Below, one piece after another: positions 26,325 through 35,550 of a DNA stretch of 64,000 bases. The notes beneath the pieces are model-generated. The model searched no databases. It saw nothing but the letters and a program-made list of their open reading frames with translations, and had not been told where the DNA came from. Each line of letters opens with the position of its first letter. The stretch's first letter is position 1. The stretch comes from Bacillota bacterium. GTDB lineage: Bacteria > Bacillota_I > Bacilli_A > Izemoplasmatales > Hujiaoplasmataceae. A program made the translations under genes and the position numbers. The stretch is taken from the NCBI GenBank assembly GCA_018816905.1, contig JAHIVB010000012.1, positions 62,001-126,000 of the forward strand, written 5' to 3'.

Positions 26325-27257
26325 ATGTCAGAAATATTCGTACAGAACGAAAAAGCATATAAAAGAAAACGTATCGCCGGCAACATTACTATTTATATTT
26401 TTTTAGCACTAGTTGCAATATCAATTTTAATTCCATTCTACTGGATGATTCTTACTTCATTCAAGAACGAAACTCAAATTACTCAAATTCCTCCGATTTT
26501 GGCGCTCTCGCCATCGGATTGGAAATTATCAAACTATACTGATTTGTTCTTGACCGTTCCAAGTGGGCCTCGTGCAGGAGAACCGTTGTTCCCATTCTTT
26601 AGGTATATGGCGAACACTGTCTTAATTTCCTTACTCACGACCGTAGGAACAACCATCACAACGATTTTATCCGCATTTGCATTTTCAAGATTGAATTTCA
26701 AAGGACGAGATACATTGTTCGCGGTTTTATTGGCGACCATGATGGTTCCTGGAGAAATTTTCATATTAACAAACTTCTTGACCATCAACAAATTCGGATG
26801 GTACAACATTTTTACTCAAACCTATGGCCAAGCCATTTTGGCAATGACGATACCGTTCATGGTGAGCGTGTTCTACATCTTCTATTTGAGGCAGACATTC
26901 AAACAGATTCCGAATGAACTGTATTTTGCTGCAAAAGTGGATGGGACATCCGATTTCAAATACTTATTGAAGATTATGGTTCCAATCGCAATGCCTACAA
27001 TTGTAACGATTATCATCTTAAATAGTATGGGTGCATGGAGCGCATACATCTGGCCGGCACTTGTTACCGCAAACGACAAATATCGACTAGTCAGTAACGG
27101 TCTCCGTGGAGCGTTTACAGATACATCCACAGGGCGTACCGATTATGGTCAACAAATGGCCGCATCTGTACTTGTAACATTACCACTGCTAATTGTATTT
27201 TTCACATTTAGAAAACAAATTATGCGTGGTGTATCACGAAGTGGTATCAAGGGATAA
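26325..27257 (+). CDS. ABC transporter permease, CUT1 type, second subunit (MsmG/UgpE-like)
   Basis: This 310-residue six-helix protein belongs to the MalG/UgpE family. A typical start region is PFYWMILTSFKNETQI, and the EAA loop is YFAAKVDGTSDFKYLLKIMVP near residue 205. The ATG at 26325 is favoured over a GTG at 26316 because GGGGGTGG then lies at good spacing. It partners with the preceding permease. A small hairpin (AAACC/GGTTT, 27258-27273) separates it from the binding-protein gene, which may adjust expression between them. Confidence 0.92.
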   Translation: MSEIFVQNEKAYKRKRIAGNITIYIFLALVAISILIPFYWMILTSFKNETQITQIPPILALSPSDWKLSNYTDLFLTVPSGPRAGEPLFPFFRYMANTVLISLLTTVGTTITTILSAFAFSRLNFKGRDTLFAVLLATMMVPGEIFILTNFLTINKFGWYNIFTQTYGQAILAMTIPFMVSVFYIFYLRQTFKQIPNELYFAAKVDGTSDFKYLLKIMVPIAMPTIVTIIILNSMGAWSAYIWPALVTANDKYRLVSNGLRGAFTDTSTGRTDYGQQMAASVLVTLPLLIVFFTFRKQIMRGVSRSGIKG

Positions 27258-27322
27258 AACCTCAATTGGTTTCATCATATATTCGAAAATAATATATTTA
27301 TATTTTGTATAGGAGGAAAAAA

Positions 27323-28966
27323 ATGAAAAAGATTTTGTTTGCTTTACTCACTGTTTTATCTGTTTTTTTAGTGATTGGGTGCGTTCAAGTTCAATCAGAA
27401 ACAACGACAACATCCATTACGACAACAACACAATTGGCAGAACTTCCCAACGAAGAAGTAGAAGTAACCTTCTGGCACATTTATGGAGAAGGAAAGTCAG
27501 CCTTACTCGATCAAATGATTGTTGAATTCGAAGCAATGTATCCGAATGTAACAATTACATCCACATCCCAAAGCGACTACGATACTTTGAGAACCAATAT
27601 CAATACCGGTATTGGAGTAGGACAGGTTCCAACCATGGCGATTGGATATCCTGACCATTTTGCAGGATATATTACTACTGGTGCAGTTGAATCTCTTGAT
27701 CAATACATCTACAGTACAACACAATATGAAGTAACCGATTCTACTTCTTCCATCTTTGGAGAAATCGTGGAAACAGGTTTGGAACTTTCAGACTTCATTC
27801 AATCTTACTTAGATGAAAACGATCAATATCAAGGCGGCTATTTCTATTCTGTTCCTTACTCTAAATCAACAGAGACAATGGCAGTCAACCGTTCTGTTTT
27901 GGCAGCTCACATTACGGAAATCCGCGCTGCTGGAATTACCATTAGCGACAATGGATTCTTATCACACGAAACTCCGCTTACATATGACCAACTTGTGATA
28001 TTGAAGAACATCATCGTTGATCCAGCCGGAACAAATGCAACAACCATGAAATGTGAATATTTGTTAAACTATGACTCTTCCGGAAACTTATATATCAATA
28101 TGAGCCGTCAATGGCATGCAGGATATACAAATTCTGATGGAGACATCTTAATCGATAACGCTACTACAAGAAACATGTTACAATTCCTTTATGAAAACTT
28201 TACAAGCAATACCATCGTATTGCCTGTTGCATGGAGCCAAAGCTACGGTTCTACAAACTTCATCTATGGTGACGTATGTATGAGCGTAGGCTCAACAGCC
28301 GGAGTTAATTACAACATTCCAAACAGCACCTATACACCATCTAGTTTGAAACTTGGAATTTTCAATGTTGACTTCTTACAAGTACCACAATATGTTACTA
28401 CCGATGACAGCCAATTTACAGTTGAAATCGATGGAACAGACGTTACAATGACCGGATCTCGTTCCGCTGTTCAACAAGGACCAAACATCGGTATCTTCCA
28501 CAGCGCAACAGCGGCTCAAAAATTGTATGCTTGGTTGTTCATCAAATATTTGATTAGCACCGACAACACTGCTAAATGGGCTATGAACACTGGATATCTT
28601 CCTGTTCGTCTATCCGCTTATTCTTCTGAAGAACAACTTCAGTTAAGTTCAACGTTTTCACTTACTTATTCAGAATTCCTTGGAATCGCTCAAGATTTCT
28701 GGGCAGCCGACGGAGAAGTCACTTGGGAACTCACAGACCAAAGATGGAATTATCTCTATTCTTCCATGGTTGCAAACATTGCGTTCAATCAAGCTGATTA
28801 TTATCAATATGACCCAGCGTTTGCGGCAGGATCACACAGTGCCGGATCCGCTACAGCTCGTGTTGAAGCCGGATACTGCTTGCAAAACATTTATACAAAC
28901 GTAGGTGTAACTAATTATTCACCTGACACAGCTTTAAACTTTATGATTAACCAATTGACTTGGTAA
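27323..28966 (+). CDS. Extracellular solute-binding lipoprotein (family 1)
   Basis: This 547-residue lipoprotein is the substrate-capturing subunit for the preceding ABC importer. The signal peptide ends in a lipobox VIGC, followed by a Thr-rich tether. The mature start VEVTFWHIYGEGKSALLDQM matches family 1 (sugar) binding proteins, as does the following EFEAMYPNVTI. It is clearly longer than the usual 400-450 residues, with extra sequence in the second half (about 330-480). AGGAGG precedes the ATG at 27323. Only 15 bases separate it from the thermonuclease gene, with no terminator, so capture and nuclease functions are co-expressed. Confidence 0.9.
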   Translation: MKKILFALLTVLSVFLVIGCVQVQSETTTTSITTTTQLAELPNEEVEVTFWHIYGEGKSALLDQMIVEFEAMYPNVTITSTSQSDYDTLRTNINTGIGVGQVPTMAIGYPDHFAGYITTGAVESLDQYIYSTTQYEVTDSTSSIFGEIVETGLELSDFIQSYLDENDQYQGGYFYSVPYSKSTETMAVNRSVLAAHITEIRAAGITISDNGFLSHETPLTYDQLVILKNIIVDPAGTNATTMKCEYLLNYDSSGNLYINMSRQWHAGYTNSDGDILIDNATTRNMLQFLYENFTSNTIVLPVAWSQSYGSTNFIYGDVCMSVGSTAGVNYNIPNSTYTPSSLKLGIFNVDFLQVPQYVTTDDSQFTVEIDGTDVTMTGSRSAVQQGPNIGIFHSATAAQKLYAWLFIKYLISTDNTAKWAMNTGYLPVRLSAYSSEEQLQLSSTFSLTYSEFLGIAQDFWAADGEVTWELTDQRWNYLYSSMVANIAFNQADYYQYDPAFAAGSHSAGSATARVEAGYCLQNIYTNVGVTNYSPDTALNFMINQLTW

Positions 28967-28981
28967 AAGGATTGAAACCGA

Positions 28982-30469
28982 ATGTTTAAAAAAATTGGAA
29001 TTTTAAGTCTGGCAGCGCTATTACTATTCATGCTTGGAGGATGTGTTCAAACCACAACCACCACGACAACTGAAGATCCGAATGTTGCGCTGCCGGATCT
29101 TTCCGGAATGTCCAGAGTTGAAATATCATCCGCTTTGGAAAGTCTGGATCTTACAGTCAGTTATTACTTTGATGTTTCCGAGGTATATACGAGCGAAGAC
29201 CAATATGACAAGTTCGTTATGTATGGCTCTGACTTATCCTCAGGCGATATCGTCGCAAGAGGATCAACTGTCAAAGTCTACACTACTCCACTGAATTTAA
29301 CTGTTCAGTACTTGTATGAAATCGGAAATTACACAGATTCTTATGGAAATTCTCTTCAACTTGAAGCAGAAGACTTTCAAGATAAAGAATTTATTGAAGA
29401 CGGCATTGGAGAAGTCACCGTTTCTAAATTTGTGGACGGAGATACGACTTGGTTTAACAGTGGCTCTCAATCATTTTCTGTTCGTTATCTTGGAATCGAT
29501 ACCCCCGAATCTACCGCTTTATATGAACCGTGGGGTAAAGCTGCAGCTCATTTCACTCAAGAAGTTTTGAGCAGTGCAGAACAAATCGTACTTCAAGCAG
29601 AAGGAGAACGTACTGATGGCAACGGCAGATATTTAGCTTGGGTCTGGTACCTTCCTTCAGGAGAAGACACCTTCTTATTGCTCAATCTCCAGTTAGTAGA
29701 GTTGGCATATTCAAAAAACAAAGTATCATCAGGCAGTGTATTTAATGATATTTTGGGATTGGCGAATTTCAACGCTTCTTTAACAAAGAGAAGAGTTTGG
29801 GGAGAAGTTGATCCTAATTATGACTACTCTAAAGAAGGAACTCAAATGTCGATAGCATATCTGCTTGAGAATTTTGATGACTATGTTGGACTTAAAGTAG
29901 TTATATCTGCACAGATTACGAGAATCTATGAGAATAATATCTATCTTCAAGATGATTCCGGCAAAGGAATCAACATGTACATTGGGTATTCTACTCAAAC
30001 AGCTCAGCTTCAACTTGGAGTCCATTTGACGGTTGGTGCTTTAGTGCCAACGTATTACAACGGGTCTCCTCAATTGTCAAACTTCAATGCGTTCAACGTT
30101 TCTATTAATACTGATACTTACGAAGTTGAACCGACTGTAGTGACTTCATCAGATTTTAATTTTGAATTACTTGGAACGCTTGTGACGATGGAACATTTGC
30201 ATGTGACTTCTTCCAGTGTTTCACCAACAACCGGAATTACCAGTATCTATGTAATGGACGATTTAGGTAACACCTTTTCGATTCGTGCAGGTGCTTATTC
30301 CGGTGTAGATTTAGATGAATTAGGTATAACCGCCGGAGATTACATCACGGTTACAGGACCCCTATCATATTATGACTATAATTACAATAACGACCCCGAG
30401 ACTTATGTTTATGATATGGCAAATGTGCAATTGATTCTAACATCCAGCGATGATATAGTGAAAGATTAA
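28982..30469 (+). CDS. Thermonuclease lipoprotein with PASTA-like and OB-fold domains
   Basis: This 495-residue lipoprotein probably cuts DNA or RNA at the cell surface. The lipobox is LGGC (Cys about 21), then a run of seven Thr. A PASTA-like domain spans about 35-100 (LPDLSGMSRVEISSALESL). The staphylococcal-nuclease domain covers about 130-270: KFVDGDTTWF, the catalytic VRYLGIDTPES (Arg and Glu) and TDGNGRYLAWVW (second Arg), so the active site looks complete. Two OB-like domains follow (about 290-375 and 385-490). It is co-transcribed with the binding protein upstream and the giant lipoprotein downstream. Confidence 0.88.
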   Translation: MFKKIGILSLAALLLFMLGGCVQTTTTTTTEDPNVALPDLSGMSRVEISSALESLDLTVSYYFDVSEVYTSEDQYDKFVMYGSDLSSGDIVARGSTVKVYTTPLNLTVQYLYEIGNYTDSYGNSLQLEAEDFQDKEFIEDGIGEVTVSKFVDGDTTWFNSGSQSFSVRYLGIDTPESTALYEPWGKAAAHFTQEVLSSAEQIVLQAEGERTDGNGRYLAWVWYLPSGEDTFLLLNLQLVELAYSKNKVSSGSVFNDILGLANFNASLTKRRVWGEVDPNYDYSKEGTQMSIAYLLENFDDYVGLKVVISAQITRIYENNIYLQDDSGKGINMYIGYSTQTAQLQLGVHLTVGALVPTYYNGSPQLSNFNAFNVSINTDTYEVEPTVVTSSDFNFELLGTLVTMEHLHVTSSSVSPTTGITSIYVMDDLGNTFSIRAGAYSGVDLDELGITAGDYITVTGPLSYYDYNYNNDPETYVYDMANVQLILTSSDDIVKD

Positions 30470-30495
30470 ATAAAACTATAAATAAGGAGGAAATT

Positions 30496-33400
30496 ATGAA
30501 GTTAATGATCAAAAAATTATCATTGTTTGCGTTCATCGGATTGTTATTCTTAGCAATCGCAGGATGTACGACAACAACGACAACAGTATCAGAACTAACT
30601 GATACAGAAAAAGTCGCAGCGGTACTAGATGGAATTGATCTTGGTAACCTAACTGCAGTCACAGCGAATTTGACATTGCCGACAACTGTCGACGGAGTCA
30701 CTCTTTCCTGGTCTTCTGCAAATATCAACGTTCTTTCAAACGCCGGAGCGATTGTCGTTCCAACTTACACCACGGGGGATGTGACCGTCGTATTGACTGT
30801 TACAGCGACTCTCAATGATGTAACTGATTCAAAGACTTTCAGCGTAACAGTATCAAAAGAAACGGTTAGTGCTTTCCTTACCAGAGCCGGAAACTCCATC
30901 ATTATCAATGGTGCAGATGCCGTCACAGGTAATCTTAATCTTCCAGCAACCGTTCTTGGAGCTACAGTTACATGGGAATCTTCCAACACTGAAATGGTAT
31001 CCATCGCCGCAACAGCAGTAGACGGATTTTATGTCGCTACTGTAACTCGCCCACAAGCGGATGACGGCGGAGTTAATACCAGCGCTCAACTTACAGCGAC
31101 AGTATCAATTGACGATCAAGAAATTGAAGTCGTCAAAACGATTCTTGTCTTAGCTGAAAGCGCATCAACACATGTTACTTCTATTGCAGAAGGATTGTCT
31201 TATGCTTTAGGAACTTACATTACTTGGGAAGGCATGACGATTCTTGGTGTCGGTACAGACGGATTCTACTTCACAGATGGAACAGACGTAATGTTTGTTT
31301 ATAACACAGCAGTCGCAGCTACTGTTGAAGAAGGCGAAGTTTATGACGTTACCGGCGGTATTTCTCTATACAACAGTATTCCTGAAGTTCAAAATTTAGG
31401 AACAAACGTTGTTAAAGTGAAAGCATCAACAGTTGCAGCAAGAGATATTACTCCAGTTGTTGCTACCATCGATGAAATCATTGCAAACCATACAGGATAT
31501 ACAGCAGAAAACCCAATGGAATTCGGTGTATATTCAGTAACCGCAAAAGTATATTATGATCAAGCTCTTGGAAACTATGGAACTTACTTGGTATTGAATG
31601 ACGCAACCGGACTAGACAAGGCGCATGCAATTCGTATTTATTACAAATCCAATATGACTGCTGTTTCTGCATTAGCAGGACAAACAGTTACACTAGATAT
31701 CGTCATGTTCGGTTACAATAGTGGAGCAAGCTACCTCGACTGGTATGCATACTTCTTTGGAACCACAGAAGACATTGAAGTTACTTTCGCAAACGATCAA
31801 GACGCAGTTGATGCAGCATTTAATGCATTGACAATTCCAGCGGCTATCATCGAAGGAACTACTCTTGATTTGCCAGCATCCTTATTCGGAGTAACATTGA
31901 GTTATGCTTCCGATAATACTACTGTTGTTAATCCAACAACTGGCGTTGTCGATTTGTCAAGCTTGACCGGACAAGAAACAGTCACATTGACTGTAACTGG
32001 TACAAGAGGATCAGTAACAGATTCCACTACATTTGAAATCGTTGTAGGAGAAACTCCATTATCAACGATAGCTGAAGTATTGGCTATGAACACGACTACT
32101 GGATTAATCGCAAAAGTACAAGGTACAGTTTATGCAATTTATCAAACTGGATACTTTATCTTTGACGAAACAGGATTATTCCAAGTTTACACAACACCAA
32201 CAGGATTATCTCTAGGTGATGAAGTTGTCGTTTCAGGAACCGTTGCAGCTTATAAAGGCGAAGTACAATTCACCAGCGCAACCGTTGAAGAAACAGTTTC
32301 TACTGGAAATGATTATGCTCAAACACCAGAATTATTCATTCCTGGAGTTACGCAATTAGTTGCAGGACAAACTTATAATACCGTTGGAACCGTATTCTGG
32401 GGCAAAGCTACAGAAACTGGTTATGACAACCTATATATTAAGAGTGCTGCAGACACATTCATGTTCCAAATTTATTACAAATCAGTTCAAACTGAATACG
32501 ATGCATTGAAAGCAATGGCTGGACAAACAGTCAGCCTCAATTTCGTATATTATAACAACAAAGCAGCTTCGAACCCAGCAGACATTTCTACAATCTACTC
32601 CGGTGGAGCAGTTGCAGCTACAGACGCAGATAAAGTCGCAGCTGATAAAGAAGCTTTGGAAATTGAAACGGATCAAGTTTCCGGCGCAGAAGCAACATTG
32701 CCTCTTGTCGGTACATTCGGTTCAGTTGTTACTTGGGACGTTACAGCTCTTACTGGCGCTACATATGATTCAGTAACGGGTGTATTGACTTATCCTACAG
32801 TAACAGTCGATACTGATTTCACATTAACAGCTACAATTACGAGCGGATCAGCTTCGGATACACTAGCAATCACAGTATCTGTTAGAGCAGTCACAGACGA
32901 AGAAAAATTAGTTGAAGCACAAACTGCTTTGACAATCGCGTTAACTGCAAATGAATATGATACAGTCACACTACCAACCGAAGGATTAAACGGAGTTGCA
33001 ATTGTTTGGACAATCAGTTCAGGCGATGCAGTTCTTACAGACGCTGATTTGTTCTTTAACATGACCGGCGCTGCTTATGATGTTACTATGTTAGCTACTT
33101 TGACATTAGGAACTGAAGCAGACTTGACAAAAGAATTTACAATCGCAGTTTCGCCAATCACAGTAATTACTGATTTATCACTTCTTACTGCAAAATCTGG
33201 TGATCCACTAGTTTGGACAATTGCGAATGGAACAAGCGTTTATGTTCAAGGTGTCGTAACCGGATTGGTTTACGATGGCGTGTTTATTCAAGACGCTAAT
33301 GGCAACGGATTCTTCATGTATCGTCCAGTCGGAACCGTTGTTGTAGGTGATGAAATCGTAGCCAAAGGAACATTGGCAGATTATAGAAGTGCAAGACAGC

Positions 33401-35391
33401 TAGGAAATGGTGGAATTATTAAAACAATCCTTACTAGCGAAAATGTTGTTACTTCTGAAACTTTAACATTGGATCAAGTAATCGCATTGACTTATGCCGA
33501 TGCAGGATCTGTCTTCACAGTTACAGGATTAGAAGTTTACTCATACACTTCTTCCACAGTTATTTTCAGAGTCAACGGTACTTCTTCAGTACAATACTTG
33601 AGACTTTACTACAACGATTGGGCTTCTTGGTTGGATGAAGTTTATCCAGTAGGATCATTCTTACCTGAAGTACAATTCAATATGTACAATATTTATACTA
33701 CCAACATTGCAAATCCTGGAGATACATTCAATATCGACAACTTCTTAATCGAAGTTACGGACGAGCAATTGATTACTGTTGCATTGGCTTCATTGACATT
33801 GCCAACAGCTATCACAGAGGGAACTACTCTCACATTGCCAGCATCGTATGCAGGCGTTGCATTTACTTATGCATCAGACAATGAAGCAGTTATCAACTCC
33901 ACAACAGGCGTTGTAGACTTATCAGGACTTACAACTCAAGTTACGGTTACATTGACTGTTACCGCTACTTATGGCGCAGGATCCGACACAGCTACATTCG
34001 CTATCAAAGTTGGTACGATTCCGCTTTCAACCGTTGCTGAAGCAATCGCTTTGGCTGATGATGCTGTATTTAGAATTCAAGGTATTCTTACCGCTCAAAC
34101 AAAATCAACAGCTTTCTGGATTGAAGATGCAACTGGCGGATTGAATATCTATGCAGCTACTACAGACGTTCAAAACCAATTGATTCCATTGATTGGTCAA
34201 GAAGTGGAATTGATTGGTACAAAAGATTCTTATAACGGACTTCAAGAAATCGTCAATATCACTTCAGTAGTTGTAATCAATGCAACTCCTACCGCTATCG
34301 TTCCTGCGGATGTCAGTGCAGTCGCATTTGACTCAACCGGATTGTTACCATATCAAGGTGAACTTGTTAGTTTCCAAGGATTCATTTTGAAATATACGGT
34401 TACTGCAACTTCCGGATCTGTTAATTTCGTATTAGTTAACCCAGTTACGGGCGAAGAGATTACAGCTCGATTAGAATCTACATTGCCAACATACGCAGAT
34501 ACATTGGCTCAAATCAAAACATTTGTTGCCGGAGACGCAATTGATGTTGTCGGCGCAGTCATCGGATGGTACAACGGACCTCAAATCGCTGTTGTCGGTG
34601 CTAGCAACTTTGTTGCCGGAACAGAAATTACCGATCAAGTCATGGCTGATTACGAATTAACTAAAGTATCTCTTCCTACAACTCCAGTTACTGCTGATTT
34701 TACATTAGACGTAGCAGGTTTGTTTGGTGCTACCGTTGAATGGGCTTCTGACAATGCAGCTATCGCAGTCACAGGCTCAGCAGCGACAGTTACTCGTCCA
34801 GCAAATGGTGTAGGTGATGCGACAGTTACATTAACTTATACCGTTACTTATGGAACGGCTTCAGCAAGTGACACTGTTGTAATTACGGTTACTGAAGAAG
34901 CAGCTGGACCTGTAGAAACTGTTGCATACTCTACGGGATTTGAAGCAGCAGACGGATTTGTTGCTACAACGTCATACAACAATACTACAGTTTTGTTTAC
35001 AGGCGAAGCAACTCACCAATGGGGAACTTATTATGGTACTCCATCAACAACGAGCCCAATTGCCGATTTGCAATCATTGCAAATGAGATATTACACAACT
35101 GCACCTGAAAATTACGGATACACTTACACAAACTTCACAGTTGCAGACGTTACGAAAGTTGTCTTCTCAGCTAAAAACTATGCGAACGTTGCAGATGTTA
35201 CAGTATCATATTCAACTGATGGTGGTACTACTTGGACGGTAGCACAAGTTATCGACCTTACTACAACAGCTACAGAATATACTGTAAATATCAACTCCAC
35301 CGGAAATACAATGATTAAATTTGAATTATCCGGAACAACAGTTGCTGAAAGATTGACAATCGATTCTGTTTCAATCTTCAACATACAATAA
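30496..35391 (+). CDS. Giant lipoprotein with alternating Ig-like and OB-fold repeats
   Basis: This 1631-residue surface protein has a lipobox AIAGC (Cys 24) and a short Thr run. By eye about seven bacterial Ig-like (atrophied Big type) domains, recognised by LTLPTTVDGVTLSWSS-style strands, alternate with about eight OB-fold-like domains (for example GTDGFYFTDGTDVMFVY and YDGVFIQDANGNGFFMY). The last 160 residues (from about 1470) form a different beta-sandwich. No nuclease or other catalytic motif is visible, nor an LPXTG anchor. OB domains of this kind accompany secreted nucleases such as YhcR. It probably serves as a binding or scaffold protein. AAGGAGG precedes the ATG. Confidence 0.8.
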   Translation: MKLMIKKLSLFAFIGLLFLAIAGCTTTTTTVSELTDTEKVAAVLDGIDLGNLTAVTANLTLPTTVDGVTLSWSSANINVLSNAGAIVVPTYTTGDVTVVLTVTATLNDVTDSKTFSVTVSKETVSAFLTRAGNSIIINGADAVTGNLNLPATVLGATVTWESSNTEMVSIAATAVDGFYVATVTRPQADDGGVNTSAQLTATVSIDDQEIEVVKTILVLAESASTHVTSIAEGLSYALGTYITWEGMTILGVGTDGFYFTDGTDVMFVYNTAVAATVEEGEVYDVTGGISLYNSIPEVQNLGTNVVKVKASTVAARDITPVVATIDEIIANHTGYTAENPMEFGVYSVTAKVYYDQALGNYGTYLVLNDATGLDKAHAIRIYYKSNMTAVSALAGQTVTLDIVMFGYNSGASYLDWYAYFFGTTEDIEVTFANDQDAVDAAFNALTIPAAIIEGTTLDLPASLFGVTLSYASDNTTVVNPTTGVVDLSSLTGQETVTLTVTGTRGSVTDSTTFEIVVGETPLSTIAEVLAMNTTTGLIAKVQGTVYAIYQTGYFIFDETGLFQVYTTPTGLSLGDEVVVSGTVAAYKGEVQFTSATVEETVSTGNDYAQTPELFIPGVTQLVAGQTYNTVGTVFWGKATETGYDNLYIKSAADTFMFQIYYKSVQTEYDALKAMAGQTVSLNFVYYNNKAASNPADISTIYSGGAVAATDADKVAADKEALEIETDQVSGAEATLPLVGTFGSVVTWDVTALTGATYDSVTGVLTYPTVTVDTDFTLTATITSGSASDTLAITVSVRAVTDEEKLVEAQTALTIALTANEYDTVTLPTEGLNGVAIVWTISSGDAVLTDADLFFNMTGAAYDVTMLATLTLGTEADLTKEFTIAVSPITVITDLSLLTAKSGDPLVWTIANGTSVYVQGVVTGLVYDGVFIQDANGNGFFMYRPVGTVVVGDEIVAKGTLADYRSARQLGNGGIIKTILTSENVVTSETLTLDQVIALTYADAGSVFTVTGLEVYSYTSSTVIFRVNGTSSVQYLRLYYNDWASWLDEVYPVGSFLPEVQFNMYNIYTTNIANPGDTFNIDNFLIEVTDEQLITVALASLTLPTAITEGTTLTLPASYAGVAFTYASDNEAVINSTTGVVDLSGLTTQVTVTLTVTATYGAGSDTATFAIKVGTIPLSTVAEAIALADDAVFRIQGILTAQTKSTAFWIEDATGGLNIYAATTDVQNQLIPLIGQEVELIGTKDSYNGLQEIVNITSVVVINATPTAIVPADVSAVAFDSTGLLPYQGELVSFQGFILKYTVTATSGSVNFVLVNPVTGEEITARLESTLPTYADTLAQIKTFVAGDAIDVVGAVIGWYNGPQIAVVGASNFVAGTEITDQVMADYELTKVSLPTTPVTADFTLDVAGLFGATVEWASDNAAIAVTGSAATVTRPANGVGDATVTLTYTVTYGTASASDTVVITVTEEAAGPVETVAYSTGFEAADGFVATTSYNNTTVLFTGEATHQWGTYYGTPSTTSPIADLQSLQMRYYTTAPENYGYTYTNFTVADVTKVVFSAKNYANVADVTVSYSTDGGTTWTVAQVIDLTTTATEYTVNINSTGNTMIKFELSGTTVAERLTIDSVSIFNIQ

Positions 35392-35423
35392 TTTTTATAG
35401 CAATACAGTTTTATAAAAACCAG

Positions 35424-35455
35424 AAAAGGCATTGCGATAAGCATTGCCTTTTTTC
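35424..35455 (+). terminator. Intrinsic terminator after the giant lipoprotein gene
   Basis: AAAGGCA and TGCCTTT, extended by TGC/GCA across one mismatch, form a stem followed by T residues. It ends the operon that starts at 24316. Confidence 0.85.
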
Positions 35456-35511
35456 TATGTTTGAAAAAAATATGCTTTCCTATAAAAAGATATGAAACAA
35501 ATCTCCTAATA

Positions 35512-35520
35512 TGATATAAT
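35512..35520 (+). promoter_or_regulatory. Extended -10 promoter of the lamin-tail lipoprotein gene
   Basis: TGATATAAT is a perfect extended -10 box, 30 bases before the ATG. The -35 region is weak. Confidence 0.6.
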
Positions 35521-35550
35521 TGAAATACCCATTATAAGGAGTGAAACATA

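Noticed and set aside
30765-33062. Several Val/Thr-rich minus-strand open frames opposite the giant lipoprotein
   Set aside because: They arise from the repetitive Thr/Val codon use of the plus-strand gene and have no ribosome binding sites.
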